Shown: positions 44,405-53,585 of the stretch, piece by piece | Position numbering within the stretch: position 1 is the first letter of the stretch | Layout of the letters: each line of letters opens with the position of its first letter | Assembly: GCF_001050195.2 (NCBI RefSeq) | Contig: NZ_DF967965.1 | Coordinates: 1,209,032 to 1,273,031, forward strand | From: Anaerolinea thermolimosa | Lineage (GTDB): Bacteria > Chloroflexota > Anaerolineae > Anaerolineales > Anaerolineaceae | Direction: 5' to 3' | DNA length: 64,000 nucleotides | Position numbers and translations under genes: made by a program | Notes under the pieces: generated by a model | Told to the model about the DNA's origin: nothing | What the model saw: the letters and a program-made list of their open reading frames with translations, nothing else | The model's database searches: none

Positions 44405-44824
44405 ATGGACGCGCGGGCAACCTGGAAGCATGGACTTTCTTTTAAGGGATGGGCAAGCAGTGGTTTTACAGTAAACCTGGGAGGAGCGCCCGAAGTCGGT
44501 GGTGAAAATGATGGGTTTCGCCCGATGGAATTACTGCTGGTGGGGTTGGCCGGTTGCACGGCTATGGATGTCATTTCTATTCTGGAAAAGAAGCGCCAGC
44601 AGGTGACGGGATTTGAGGTCAAAGCTCATGCTGAGCGTGCGACGGAACACCCCAGGGTGTTCACGGAAATCCAGCTTGAGTATGTGGTTACCGGGCACGC
44701 TATTGATCCTGAGGCGGTCAAACGGGCGGTAGAATTATCTGAAACGAAATACTGCTCAGCGCAGGCCATGCTTGGTAAGACGGCTCATATCCAGCATAAA
44801 ATTACTATCCTGGAAGCCGACTGA
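44405..44824 (+). CDS. OsmC family protein
   Basis: 139 residues of the OsmC/Ohr fold. The pair of redox cysteines expected in the family appears as GLAGCTAMDV and KYCSAQAML. Members reduce organic hydroperoxides or act on related thiol chemistry; this one belongs to the general YhfA-like branch rather than clear Ohr. GGAGGTCGC lies just before the ATG. It is the last gene of the sigma-redox cluster and converges on an envelope gene with only 27 bases between. Confidence 0.9.
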   Translation: MDARATWKHGLSFKGWASSGFTVNLGGAPEVGGENDGFRPMELLLVGLAGCTAMDVISILEKKRQQVTGFEVKAHAERATEHPRVFTEIQLEYVVTGHAIDPEAVKRAVELSETKYCSAQAMLGKTAHIQHKITILEAD

Positions 44825-44851
44825 TAGCTGAGCTCCTGAAGATCATTGGTT

Positions 44852-46348
44852 TTACCGTTGCGGTAAGGACTGCAGTTGGGCTGACTGGTCAGAGCAAACA
44901 CAAGCTCTGACCAGTTTTCCTTGCCGGGTTAGAGTGCCGAGGTAGGGAGCTGAACCATTGCGAGCAACCCAGCCTTCGAGATTAAAGGCAAGGAGGCCAT
45001 CCGCAAGGATCCATTCTCCATTGTATTTCCGGGCAATATGGACATGGGTGCCTGTGGCGGTACCTCCTTCGCAGGATGGATGACCCAGAGGCTGGCCTGC
45101 AGAAACGATGCTTCCCTGAGGGATTAAATCCCGGGCGGAGAGGTGTAGGTAAAACACAACCCAGCCGGTGCGCTCATCACCATCGCCATCCAGGTCGAGT
45201 ACGGCGATGCCAGTGTCGGTTCGGGCGATGACGCCATCTGCCACTGCGGTTGCAAATTCCTCAGTACTGGTACACCCTCCGACGACTGAAGGAGGGGCAA
45301 AATCGAGAGCGGCCAGTGGGGCACCTTCACCCCAGGGGTTGTGTGGCCCACCAGTGAAAGCCCAGATTTTTCCAACCTCAAAGGGAAGTTGCATTGGAGG
45401 CTGGCGCAGGCTTCCGGGGATGTGAGGAGATGCCGTCCATGGATCTCCAAATAACTGAGAAAAAGTGGCTGCGAGACCCTCAGGGGCGATAGCGCGTTCG
45501 TAGTCTGCAGGGGAGAGGTGAAGGGAAAAGTAGTAATGGAGGGCCACCGTAGCGGCGTTTTGCCATGGATCGGGACGTTCGAGACGCCCATCCGTGAGGG
45601 TGATTTCTTTTAATTCTCCGGTACGCCATCCATAAAAACCATTATTCAGGGCGTTTGCAGCCCAGGTCAGTTGCCGATACAGGCCCTGTAAAGCGGTGGA
45701 GTGTTCACCAAGGGGGTAAGCAGAAAGGTCAACCGGGGGTTGCGCTTCTGATAGTGCTCCCAGCTGGTATTCCAGGAGAGCCAGGAGTAACCGAGGGCTG
45801 ATGGAATAATACGTGGCAACGAAATCAACCATTTCGGCGCCACTTCGGTTACGCCCGGCTATATAACTACTATAATTCTTCAACCATCCAGAATGCGAGG
45901 CCACAAACCCGGCGGTATCAAAGCCAATTGCTGATGGGCCATTAACAAAGTGGGCGTCCGGAATGATCTGATAGGCTGATCCCCATAAAGCCTGGTAGTA
46001 GATGGGAATTTTCATCGGCATTCCTGGTGGCATGGTGGTAGCATCTTCCGGGATGAAAGGGTTTGCCTGTCGAATCTCCCTCACGGTTGTATTGAAATGG
46101 GCTGCGAGTGCCGGGAGGGTATCTCCGGGCTGTGCAGTGTAATCTACCAGCTCGCCTGGCGAAAAAATGGGTCGGGTGGGTTGAGGGGAATAGGTGATTT
46201 GTGGTGCAGCAAGCGCTTGATTTTTAAGCGCCTCATCAGAAGCCTGCCCCATGGCTGATTCGGCAGAAAGGCAGCCGGTGAGAATGAGGGAGCCAGTGGC
46301 CCACCATAACCATAGTTTTACATGAAAGGGGATGTGTACCGGGGTCAT
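44852..46348 (-). CDS. LysM and M23-type peptidase lipoprotein (paralogue 1)
   Basis: 498 residues: lipoprotein signal (LILTGC), one LysM peptidoglycan-binding repeat (DYTAQPGDTLPALAAHF), a helical domain with SISPRLLLALLEYQ, and a C-terminal M23 metallopeptidase-like domain with GGPHNPWG-EGAPLAALDFA, YLHL and GTHVHIARKYNGEW, which keep the HxxxxxxxxxD- and HxH-type zinc ligands. It should bind and cut peptidoglycan cross-bridges outside the membrane. The first of three paralogues here. It is divergent from the serine hydrolase gene; a TATAAT at 46363-46368 on the minus strand may be its -10. Confidence 0.88.
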   Translation of the reverse strand: MTPVHIPFHVKLWLWWATGSLILTGCLSAESAMGQASDEALKNQALAAPQITYSPQPTRPIFSPGELVDYTAQPGDTLPALAAHFNTTVREIRQANPFIPEDATTMPPGMPMKIPIYYQALWGSAYQIIPDAHFVNGPSAIGFDTAGFVASHSGWLKNYSSYIAGRNRSGAEMVDFVATYYSISPRLLLALLEYQLGALSEAQPPVDLSAYPLGEHSTALQGLYRQLTWAANALNNGFYGWRTGELKEITLTDGRLERPDPWQNAATVALHYYFSLHLSPADYERAIAPEGLAATFSQLFGDPWTASPHIPGSLRQPPMQLPFEVGKIWAFTGGPHNPWGEGAPLAALDFAPPSVVGGCTSTEEFATAVADGVIARTDTGIAVLDLDGDGDERTGWVVFYLHLSARDLIPQGSIVSAGQPLGHPSCEGGTATGTHVHIARKYNGEWILADGLLAFNLEGWVARNGSAPYLGTLTRQGKLVRACVCSDQSAQLQSLPQR

Positions 46349-46406
46349 AAGGATTGACCAAGATTATAATCGATCCGATCATGATATTATGGCCGGGGTG
46401 TGTACA

Positions 46407-47963
46407 ATGCGGCTTTGGAAAATGGTTTTACCTGGATTGTGTCTGTGGGGGTGTATTTTTCTGGGGAATGGGTGTTCAACAGGAACGATCCAGACTCATG
46501 AAACCCAGGTACCCACCCGTCCGTTGCCACCGACGATGGAGACCGGCGTGCCAGAAGGACAGGTGCTTGATCAATCTACAACTCCAACCCCTTCTGCACC
46601 TGAAGTGAGAAGATCCCCCGAGGTGACTCTGAGCAGTATTCCATCTCCAAACCAGATGGTTTCTTCCTTAGAAAGTCTTCTCCCTGCCAATTTTAAGGCA
46701 ACAACTGAAGAGGCATTGGAAGGTTTGCTGGCAAGGCTTGACGAAGAAGATCCTGGTACTATGGATGGGCCTCTGGCAGTTGCCATGATGCAGGAAGCAG
46801 GATTGCTGGATCGTTCGATTTCACCTCATCGATTCTGGTTGCTCAATGCAGTCCGCGACTGGCAAATACTCGAGGTGTTTTTTCCTCATGAAGGCTATTT
46901 TTGGATGGAAAAGAGAGGGGTTCTAGGCCAGATTAACCTGATGGATTTTCCGTTTTTTCCTGGTGATCTGGTTTACTTGATCCCTCCCAAGGAAGATTAT
47001 ATTGGTAAATATCTCCTGATTACACGGGTAGATCGTCAGGGGAGAGTTTTTACAATAACCAATCAATATCTGCCATCAAGAAAGACGTTTATAGTCGATG
47101 AATTTTTAGTTTATGATCCAGAACAGCGCGAAAAGGGATTAATCGGGTCTTCAGGCGTGTTCGGGGGGTACCAGGGCCTGATCCTGTGGCGGAAACGTCC
47201 TCCCGTGGATCTCTCCACTGTGGGGGGGCGCCTGGACAGGACATTAGATCGTGGGGGAATCTGGAATGTAATGATTAAGAAGTCAGGGGGGGAGGTGATT
47301 TACTCACGGTCAGCCGATGAGACCGTTCATCCGGCCTCAACGATTAAAATTGCGATTGGTTTGCTGGTGATGAAATCAGCAGAAATTGAAGGAATGAGCC
47401 CGGATCATTTTCTGCAACGGGCTCCACCAAACGCGGGCCGGACTTATGCCCAGTTGCTTCGCGCCATGCTTGTGGTAAGTGAAGAAACTGCAACAGATCT
47501 GTTAACCCAGGATTTGAAACGGAGAATGGGAGAAGATGGGATAAGAAAGGTGCTTGATGAATGGGGTGCGCCAAACACTTCAGTCGAACCCCGTCGAACA
47601 ACCGTCCGGGAGATCACCCGCCTGCTTGAAGGCTTACAAACGAAGACACTGGTGGGGCCGGAGGCTAGTGACATTTTAATCCATTTCATGGCAGAAATGA
47701 CAGAAAATGACCGCATCCGTCTGTGGAAACTCGCTCCGATGTTACCTGAAGGAACCCTCCTGTATAACAAACGAGGTTCAATGACCGGTCCGGTTATTGT
47801 GGCCGATGCAGGTGTGCTTGTTCTGCCTAATGGTGAGGCTTACGTTTTAACTTTCATCGGAAGGTCAGATGCATGGACGACCTTCGAAGAATTGGACGCA
47901 ATTCTGGGTGACGCGGTGATGGAATGGTATCGGACGGATATGCTGAAAGAACCCTTGAACTGA
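46407..47963 (+). CDS. Class A beta-lactamase-like serine hydrolase lipoprotein
   Basis: 518 residues. Lipoprotein signal (LGNGC), a Pro/Thr linker, an uncharacterised domain (about 75-280, with FPHEGYFWMEKRG), then a class A beta-lactamase/DD-peptidase fold: Ser311-x-x-Lys314 in HPASTIK, Ser358-Glu-Glu in the SDN position and KRGSMTG in the KTG position. The catalytic strings are intact, though the middle one is unusual. It may be a penicillin-interacting peptidase of cell-wall recycling rather than a resistance enzyme. Start chosen at MRLWKM after GGGGTG; earlier in-frame starts overlap the divergent gene. It ends base-to-base with the convergent M23 gene. Confidence 0.82.
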   Translation: MRLWKMVLPGLCLWGCIFLGNGCSTGTIQTHETQVPTRPLPPTMETGVPEGQVLDQSTTPTPSAPEVRRSPEVTLSSIPSPNQMVSSLESLLPANFKATTEEALEGLLARLDEEDPGTMDGPLAVAMMQEAGLLDRSISPHRFWLLNAVRDWQILEVFFPHEGYFWMEKRGVLGQINLMDFPFFPGDLVYLIPPKEDYIGKYLLITRVDRQGRVFTITNQYLPSRKTFIVDEFLVYDPEQREKGLIGSSGVFGGYQGLILWRKRPPVDLSTVGGRLDRTLDRGGIWNVMIKKSGGEVIYSRSADETVHPASTIKIAIGLLVMKSAEIEGMSPDHFLQRAPPNAGRTYAQLLRAMLVVSEETATDLLTQDLKRRMGEDGIRKVLDEWGAPNTSVEPRRTTVREITRLLEGLQTKTLVGPEASDILIHFMAEMTENDRIRLWKLAPMLPEGTLLYNKRGSMTGPVIVADAGVLVLPNGEAYVLTFIGRSDAWTTFEELDAILGDAVMEWYRTDMLKEPLN

Positions 47964-49565
47964 TCACCGGTTGATCCGAGAGTTGTAATCTCCATAGATT
48001 GAAGCTGTAACGGTTTGGTCTTCTTTCGTCAACGTTCCCTGATAATCTTTAGCACCGGCATGAGCACGCCAGCCACTGAGGGTAAAAGGGAGCGGTCCAT
48101 CGGCTAAAATCCATTCTCCGTTATACTTTCGCGCCACATGAACATGCGTTCCGGTGGCCATTCCACCTTCACAGGACGGATGACCAATGTTGTCATCTGT
48201 GTTGACCCAGGTTCCTGCCGGCACACGATCTTCTGTGGCGATATGGAGATAGAGAATCGCCCATCCGGTTTGCTCATACCCATCCCCATCCAGGTCGACC
48301 ACAACCACACCCGTTTCGGAGCGGACGACCAGGCCACTGGCCATGGCAGAGACCCAATCAGAAGATTGATAACAATCCTTTTCGGTGGTAGAAGGGGCAA
48401 AATCAAGGGCGGCGCGGGCACCATCAGGGCCCCAGGCCGAATGCGGCCCACCGGTGAGGCTCCAGAATTTCCCCTTCCGAAATGGAAGTTCAAGAGGCGG
48501 CTGGGTTAATGTGGCCGGAAATAACGGTTCTACCGATTGAGCACGAACCCACGGACTGCCAAACATGCGTTCATAGAGTGCCGGGAGGCTTTCTGGGCCG
48601 TAAACAGCCCCGGCCCAGTGAAGTTGATCATACAGCTGGGCCATCAGGTAAAGCAGAGCCACCGTTCCCGCGTTGAGATCGGGAGCAAGGCGAACTCTGG
48701 ATCCATCCTTAAAGGTCAACTCGGTTACCCGGCCGTCACGCCATCCGTAATATCCGATATTCAATTGCTGTACTGCCCATGAGAGCTGCAGAGAGAGCCC
48801 CTTTTTTTCATAATCCGGATACCCTGCGGGGAAATCAGTCTGGGCGAGGTTAGCGGGTTGGCCATAAACCCAGTGACTTTGATATTCAAGAAGGGCTAAA
48901 AGAAGACGAGGATTGATGGAATTATTGATGGCCACACTGTAGACTGCTCGTGCGCCATCGTTCCATCCATTGGTATGCCATTCATGGATTGTAGAGAGGT
49001 AACCCCCGGCTTCGGTTACGAAACGGTTGATGTCAAAATCCAGAGCAGAAGGGGAAAACACAATCTCGCTATCGGGCATCACTTGCTCTGATGAAGTGGT
49101 TTCGTCCAGTCGACGTGGAATGATTAACAATTGTCCGGGGTCGAGTAAACTTTCCTGTGGAATGGGTGATGTTGAGGAAATTTCATCGGGAGATACATTG
49201 AATCGGGCAGCCAGGGCCGCAAGAGTATCGCCGGCCTGAGTGTAATAGAGAAAGGGTGGCCGGGGGGTGGCGGAGATTTTGGGAGCAGGTGTGAAGGTGG
49301 GGGTGGGTTGGAGAGTTGGCGGTTGGACGGAGGTTACCTGAGGCTCTTCAGTAGGAATTTGGGGTTGGCTGATGGATGCGACTTCTGATTCTGGTGTGAG
49401 AAGGGGTTTTAAAGAAGAAAGCAAATTAAGCGGTCCGGTCAGTGTCCAGGCACAACCGAAGATACCGCCGAGAAATATCAGAAGGATAATGGCGGATTCG
49501 ATAAACCTAACGGTAGATTTGGTTCTCCGTCTTGCGGCCTTCCCACGCCTCAACGATCTGTCCAT
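47964..49565 (-). CDS. LysM and M23-type peptidase, membrane anchored (paralogue 2)
   Basis: 533 residues. A very basic N-terminus (RRGKAARRRTK) precedes one membrane helix (about 21-40); the Cys after it has Phe at -2, so this is more likely an anchor than a lipobox. Then a Pro/Thr linker, LysM (YYTQAGDTLAALAARF), the helical domain with SINPRLLLALLEYQ, and M23 with GGPHSAWG, LDFAPS, LHIA and GTHVHVARKYNGEW. Same plan as its neighbours. The 5' end overlaps paralogue 3 by 59 bases in another frame; a GTG one codon earlier is also possible and no strong ribosome site is seen. Confidence 0.85.
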   Translation of the reverse strand: MDRSLRRGKAARRRTKSTVRFIESAIILLIFLGGIFGCAWTLTGPLNLLSSLKPLLTPESEVASISQPQIPTEEPQVTSVQPPTLQPTPTFTPAPKISATPRPPFLYYTQAGDTLAALAARFNVSPDEISSTSPIPQESLLDPGQLLIIPRRLDETTSSEQVMPDSEIVFSPSALDFDINRFVTEAGGYLSTIHEWHTNGWNDGARAVYSVAINNSINPRLLLALLEYQSHWVYGQPANLAQTDFPAGYPDYEKKGLSLQLSWAVQQLNIGYYGWRDGRVTELTFKDGSRVRLAPDLNAGTVALLYLMAQLYDQLHWAGAVYGPESLPALYERMFGSPWVRAQSVEPLFPATLTQPPLELPFRKGKFWSLTGGPHSAWGPDGARAALDFAPSTTEKDCYQSSDWVSAMASGLVVRSETGVVVVDLDGDGYEQTGWAILYLHIATEDRVPAGTWVNTDDNIGHPSCEGGMATGTHVHVARKYNGEWILADGPLPFTLSGWRAHAGAKDYQGTLTKEDQTVTASIYGDYNSRINR

Positions 49566-51048
49566 CACGTGTTAACCATCCATCATATTCAATACCGTCA
49601 CCGCTGGAAACCCAACCATCCAGAACAAAGGGAAGGTGGGTGTCGGCTGGAATCCACTCTCCATTATAACGCCTGGCGAGGTGGACGTGAGTTCCGGTAG
49701 AATAACCACCTTCACAACTGGGATGCCCGATCCGTTCTCCGGCCCGAAGCCGGGTGCCGGCTTGAACCCGGTCGCGAGACTCGATATGCATATAGAGGAC
49801 ACTCCAACCAGTCTGTTCCATGCCATCCGAATCCAGGTCCTGTACCACCGCACCGTTTTCTGCTCGAACGATGAGTCCATCGGCTACGGCTACAACCCAG
49901 GCATCACTCAAGACACATCCCAGAGCTTCACCAGGGGGAGCGAAATCGAGTGCTGCCCAGGCTGAGCCACTTCCCCAACCGCCATGGGGGCCGCCGGTGA
50001 AAGACCAGACTGTCCCGGGCTCAAAGGGCAATTGCATGGCTGGCTGGGTGAGATCGTCGGGAATCAAGGGTTCCACCGCGTAATCAAAAGGGTAGCCAAA
50101 TAGTTTCTGATAGGTTGCAGCAAGGCCGTTTTCGGAGACGGCAGTAACCCATCCGGGCTGATCATACAGGAGAGAAAAGAAATGTTGTATTCCCGCGGTT
50201 CCAGCGTTGATGGTTTGGTCGGGTGGAACCACAGCCCCATCACTGAGAATCCATGCGGCAACGCCTCCGCTTTTCCAAAGATAATACCCCCGGTTGAGGT
50301 TATTCGCTGCCCAGGACAGTTGCCGGTAAAGTCCTTTGTATGCAGGATGAAGGTACCCTATGGGGTAATCCAGGGTTTTTTCAGGCGGGTAACGGAGGGT
50401 AACCCATCCAGACTGATACTCCAGAACGGCCAGAAGGAGGCGCGGGTTGACGGAGTATTCGTGCGAGACACGCTCAACAATCTGGGCTCCGGTTAAGGTG
50501 ATTCCATCTACTTCCTCTCGCAAATTGCTGAGGTAATTATCGATCCCATCGACAAAGGTACGGATATTAAAAAAGGCGGCGGCAGGACTATTAACCAGTT
50601 CGGAGTCCGGGATTATTTTGTAGGACGGACCCGGAGGAAGAGGTTGAGGGGCAGGAATGGTAAGCACCTGCCCTACATTGAGCAGATCAGGGTTGTTGAT
50701 TTGATTGGCTTCAACAATGCTTTGAATACTGATGCCATATCGCTGGGCAATGATACCCAGGGTGTCACCTCGCTGTACCACATATGTCTCAGGCTCCTTC
50801 CGCAGGGTAGGCAAAGGATGAGGTGAGTCAGGAGTGGGCGTGTACTTTGGTAAATCAGGGTCGCGAGTGGCAAAATATAGAGGAGTTCGGGTGGGGGTGG
50901 TAAGAACAGGTAGGGTTGTTTGAAATGAAGCCGAAGAGCCTGATCGGGTTTTCCAATTTTTATCATTGGTGGTTGGGCGGACACAGGCAACCAGAAGGAA
51001 CCCCAGATTGATTAACCAGAGTGCATTCCGGATATATCGAGCGATCAT
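49507..51048 (-). CDS. LysM and M23-type peptidase lipoprotein (paralogue 3)
   Basis: 513 residues. Lipobox LLVAC, a Ser/Thr/Pro linker, LysM (YVVQRGDTLGIIAQRYG), a helical domain with SVNPRLLLAVLEYQSGW, and an M23 domain (GGPHGGWG, AALDFAPP, YMHI, GTHVHLARRYNGEW). The ATG used has GAGGGG nine bases upstream; a GTG three codons before it abuts the deacetylase stop. Likely a cell-wall endopeptidase acting outside the membrane. It forms an operon with the polysaccharide deacetylase upstream and paralogue 2 downstream. Confidence 0.87.
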   Translation of the reverse strand: MIARYIRNALWLINLGFLLVACVRPTTNDKNWKTRSGSSASFQTTLPVLTTPTRTPLYFATRDPDLPKYTPTPDSPHPLPTLRKEPETYVVQRGDTLGIIAQRYGISIQSIVEANQINNPDLLNVGQVLTIPAPQPLPPGPSYKIIPDSELVNSPAAAFFNIRTFVDGIDNYLSNLREEVDGITLTGAQIVERVSHEYSVNPRLLLAVLEYQSGWVTLRYPPEKTLDYPIGYLHPAYKGLYRQLSWAANNLNRGYYLWKSGGVAAWILSDGAVVPPDQTINAGTAGIQHFFSLLYDQPGWVTAVSENGLAATYQKLFGYPFDYAVEPLIPDDLTQPAMQLPFEPGTVWSFTGGPHGGWGSGSAWAALDFAPPGEALGCVLSDAWVVAVADGLIVRAENGAVVQDLDSDGMEQTGWSVLYMHIESRDRVQAGTRLRAGERIGHPSCEGGYSTGTHVHLARRYNGEWIPADTHLPFVLDGWVSSGDGIEYDGWLTRDGQIVEAWEGRKTENQIYR

Positions 51049-51060
51049 CTTCGCCACCCC

Positions 51061-52344
51061 TCAGGGTGTAGGAGTTGGGGAAACAGGTTCTTCAACAGGC
51101 CCATATTTGGAGCGACATACCAAATCATAATATTCCAGTTCGATCGCCTGAGTTTGCAGGGCGGCATCAGCAGCCTGTTTGGAAATCTGACGAACGGTAT
51201 CGATGTGGGAAGACGCATCCTGATCCCAGTAACGGGGAAGAACCATCAACGGGTCTTGTACATATCCTTCAGGCCGGAAGGAAGGGCGGGCAGGATCTTC
51301 AGAATCGGCCAGGGGAATCCAGTTATACATGAGGGGCCCGCGTGGATTGACTGTGAAGCCGAGTTGATATCCCACTTCGCGGGCGATTTGTACCCCCAGT
51401 TTACTGAAATTACCGCCTGGCCAAATATAAGCAATAGGAGCTTTTCCAAAGACCTCGGTGATTCTGCGCATGGAGCCTTCCAATTCGTTTCTGGTGAATT
51501 GTTCTGCGGTGATATTTCCATACAGGGGAGTATCAATCATGGCTCCCGGCTTGAATTCATTGATATTAATGTTATGGATCACTCCGTGGGCCTGATGGTC
51601 AACCCATCCCTCGTTTTGGAGTTTTTGATTCTCCGATAAAACCCGCTGACTTGCTTCTGGCTCGCTGATCCAGGCATTGGTCAGTACCCAATGGTTTTCG
51701 CGAAGGAATGCTTCAAAGTGATCACGATAATAGGCCTCGGAATGAAGGTCGTCTACAATTAAAAGCACGGAACGGAAGGGAATTTTTTGATTATGTTGCA
51801 AGAAGCCTGCCAGCTGTTCCATGGAAATGGCTTCAAACCCTTGCTGCTGGAGGTCTCGCAAGAGTTGAGAGACCCTGGCATGGGTGATCTGGTAAGGGTG
51901 CGAAACCTCACCATCGGTGATGGAATGAAACATGATTGGCATTACCACCGTGCCCGGCGGGCTTTTATCGGGTGACCAGCGGTCCTTCAAGTACTGACAG
52001 GTATCGCGAATGTAGGTATGTGGAGTGTCGAGAGGGTTTAGCAACCCGGTTGTGAAAGGGGAAGGGAGTGCCTGTGGCGTGCGTATCGGAGTGACGGTGA
52101 AGGTAGCGGTGAGGGTGGCGGTGGGGGAGGGCGTTGGCGTTAAAGTAGCGGTTGGAATGGAGTGAGTGGCTTCGGAGAGAGCCTGACGAAAAACTTCGGT
52201 AAGGGTGGGATTACCCGAGGTTGACAGCGCAGGAGAACTGGCCTTGCTCGAAGAGCAGGCTGTAAGGATGGGGATGAGGAGAACTCCTCCAAGAAGAAAC
52301 CAGGCTATGAATAAAGCCTGGTTTCTTTGAAACGCACGTCTCAT
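51061..52344 (-). CDS. Polysaccharide deacetylase-like lipoprotein
   Basis: 427 residues. Lipoprotein signal (ILTAC), a Thr/Pro-rich linker with repeated TPTPSPTATLT-like stretches, then a CE4/NodB-like domain (about 130-385): MFHSIT, LLIVDDLHSEAYY carrying the acidic pair, and DHQAHGVIHN carrying the metal histidines. The usual TFDDG is altered to IVDDL, so activity is likely but substrate and mechanism may be shifted. It would remove acetyl groups from peptidoglycan or another surface glycan. It is first of a three-gene set with two LysM/M23 proteins; the downstream gene starts within 13 bases. Confidence 0.83.
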   Translation of the reverse strand: MRRAFQRNQALFIAWFLLGGVLLIPILTACSSSKASSPALSTSGNPTLTEVFRQALSEATHSIPTATLTPTPSPTATLTATFTVTPIRTPQALPSPFTTGLLNPLDTPHTYIRDTCQYLKDRWSPDKSPPGTVVMPIMFHSITDGEVSHPYQITHARVSQLLRDLQQQGFEAISMEQLAGFLQHNQKIPFRSVLLIVDDLHSEAYYRDHFEAFLRENHWVLTNAWISEPEASQRVLSENQKLQNEGWVDHQAHGVIHNININEFKPGAMIDTPLYGNITAEQFTRNELEGSMRRITEVFGKAPIAYIWPGGNFSKLGVQIAREVGYQLGFTVNPRGPLMYNWIPLADSEDPARPSFRPEGYVQDPLMVLPRYWDQDASSHIDTVRQISKQAADAALQTQAIELEYYDLVCRSKYGPVEEPVSPTPTP

Positions 52345-52377
52345 GGCCCCATTTTACCATTGACGGAAGGGCAGAGC

Positions 52378-53454
52378 TTAATCACCTCGAATAAACGCTT
52401 CGGTCATTTCCCGGGCAACATCATCTTTAAACTGTTTGGGAGGTGTCTTCATGAAATAAGATGCCGGTGCATAAAGCGGGCCGCTTAAACCACGATCGAG
52501 AGCCAGTTTCACACAACGTACGGCATCGATGATTACCCCGGCGGAATTGGGAGAATCCCAAACCTCCAGCTTGGCTTCAAGATTAAGTGGAACTTCCCCA
52601 AAGGTTGTGCCTTCCATACGGATATAGCACCACTTTCGGTCGGTAAGCCATGGCACATAATCGCTTGGGCCAACATGGACGTCATTTTCCGGGAGGGGGT
52701 AGGGGAGCATGGAAGTGACGGCGTTGGTTTTGGAAATTTTCTTTGATTCAAGGCGCTCTCTTTCGAGCATATTGAGGAAATCAGTATTACCGCCAAAATT
52801 TAATTGGTACGTCCGGTCGAGACGCACTCCCCGATCTACAAAGAGGCTGGTCAACACACGATGTAGAATCGTGGCACCAACCTGAGACTTAATATCATCG
52901 CCGATGATGGGTAAACCACGCTGGCGGAAACGCTCAGCCCAGTATTCTGAGCTGGCAATAAACACAGGAATAGCATTGACAAATCCGCAACCAGCATCCA
53001 AAACCTGTTCCACATACCATTTGGTGGCCATTTCAGAACCAACCGGTAAATAACTGATCACCACATCGGTTTTTGTTTCTTTGAGAATACGCACAATATC
53101 TGCTGTGGGACCAGGGGCTTTTTTGACAATTTGAGAAAGATATTTTCCCAGGCCGTCGTGGGTCATCCCGCGATAAACGGGTACATCCAGATGAGGAACC
53201 TCGGCGAATTTATAGGTATTATTGGGGTAAGCAAAAATGGCTTCTGAAAGGTCCTTACCAACTTTGGTGTCGACCACATCAAAAGCAGCGCTGAATTCGA
53301 TGTCGCGGATATGGTAGCCACCCAGATTGACATGCATCAGCCCGGGAACTCGATCGGTGTCGGCTGCATTACGATAGAAATAAACTCCCTGTACCAGAGA
53401 AGAAGCACAATTGCCCACTCCGATGATGGCGACACGTACCTTTTTATTGCTCAT
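52378..53454 (-). CDS. ino1: Inositol-3-phosphate synthase
   Basis: 358 residues, the short bacterial/archaeal form. The enzyme turns glucose-6-phosphate into 1L-myo-inositol-1-phosphate with NAD. Visible: Rossmann start [36 protein letters not shown] and [12 protein letters not shown], all strongly conserved in MIPS. GAGGAGAG is just upstream of the ATG. A TATAAT on the minus strand at 53525-53530 is a possible -10, without a clear -35. Suggests the cell makes inositol lipids or an inositol solute. Confidence 0.95.
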   Translation of the reverse strand: MSNKKVRVAIIGVGNCASSLVQGVYFYRNAADTDRVPGLMHVNLGGYHIRDIEFSAAFDVVDTKVGKDLSEAIFAYPNNTYKFAEVPHLDVPVYRGMTHDGLGKYLSQIVKKAPGPTADIVRILKETKTDVVISYLPVGSEMATKWYVEQVLDAGCGFVNAIPVFIASSEYWAERFRQRGLPIIGDDIKSQVGATILHRVLTSLFVDRGVRLDRTYQLNFGGNTDFLNMLERERLESKKISKTNAVTSMLPYPLPENDVHVGPSDYVPWLTDRKWCYIRMEGTTFGEVPLNLEAKLEVWDSPNSAGVIIDAVRCVKLALDRGLSGPLYAPASYFMKTPPKQFKDDVAREMTEAFIRGD

Positions 53455-53585
53455 TTCATCTCTCCTCGATGTTGAATCTCATTTACTGATTAATCCGATG
53501 ACTCAGATTAACTTTCGCGTGAAAATTATACTCCCCGAATGATTTCGAGAGAGCCGCAGTCTTCACCTTCGCTCCAATCTGTCCT

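Noticed and set aside
38784..44824. Selenoprotein gene near selA
   Set aside because: No in-frame TGA continuing into a recognisable protein was noticed in the neighbouring genes; the OsmC and thioredoxin-like proteins use ordinary cysteine.
53483..53512. GATTAATC/GATTAAC repeat upstream of inositol synthase as an operator
   Set aside because: Short, AT-rich and imperfect; it could arise by chance.
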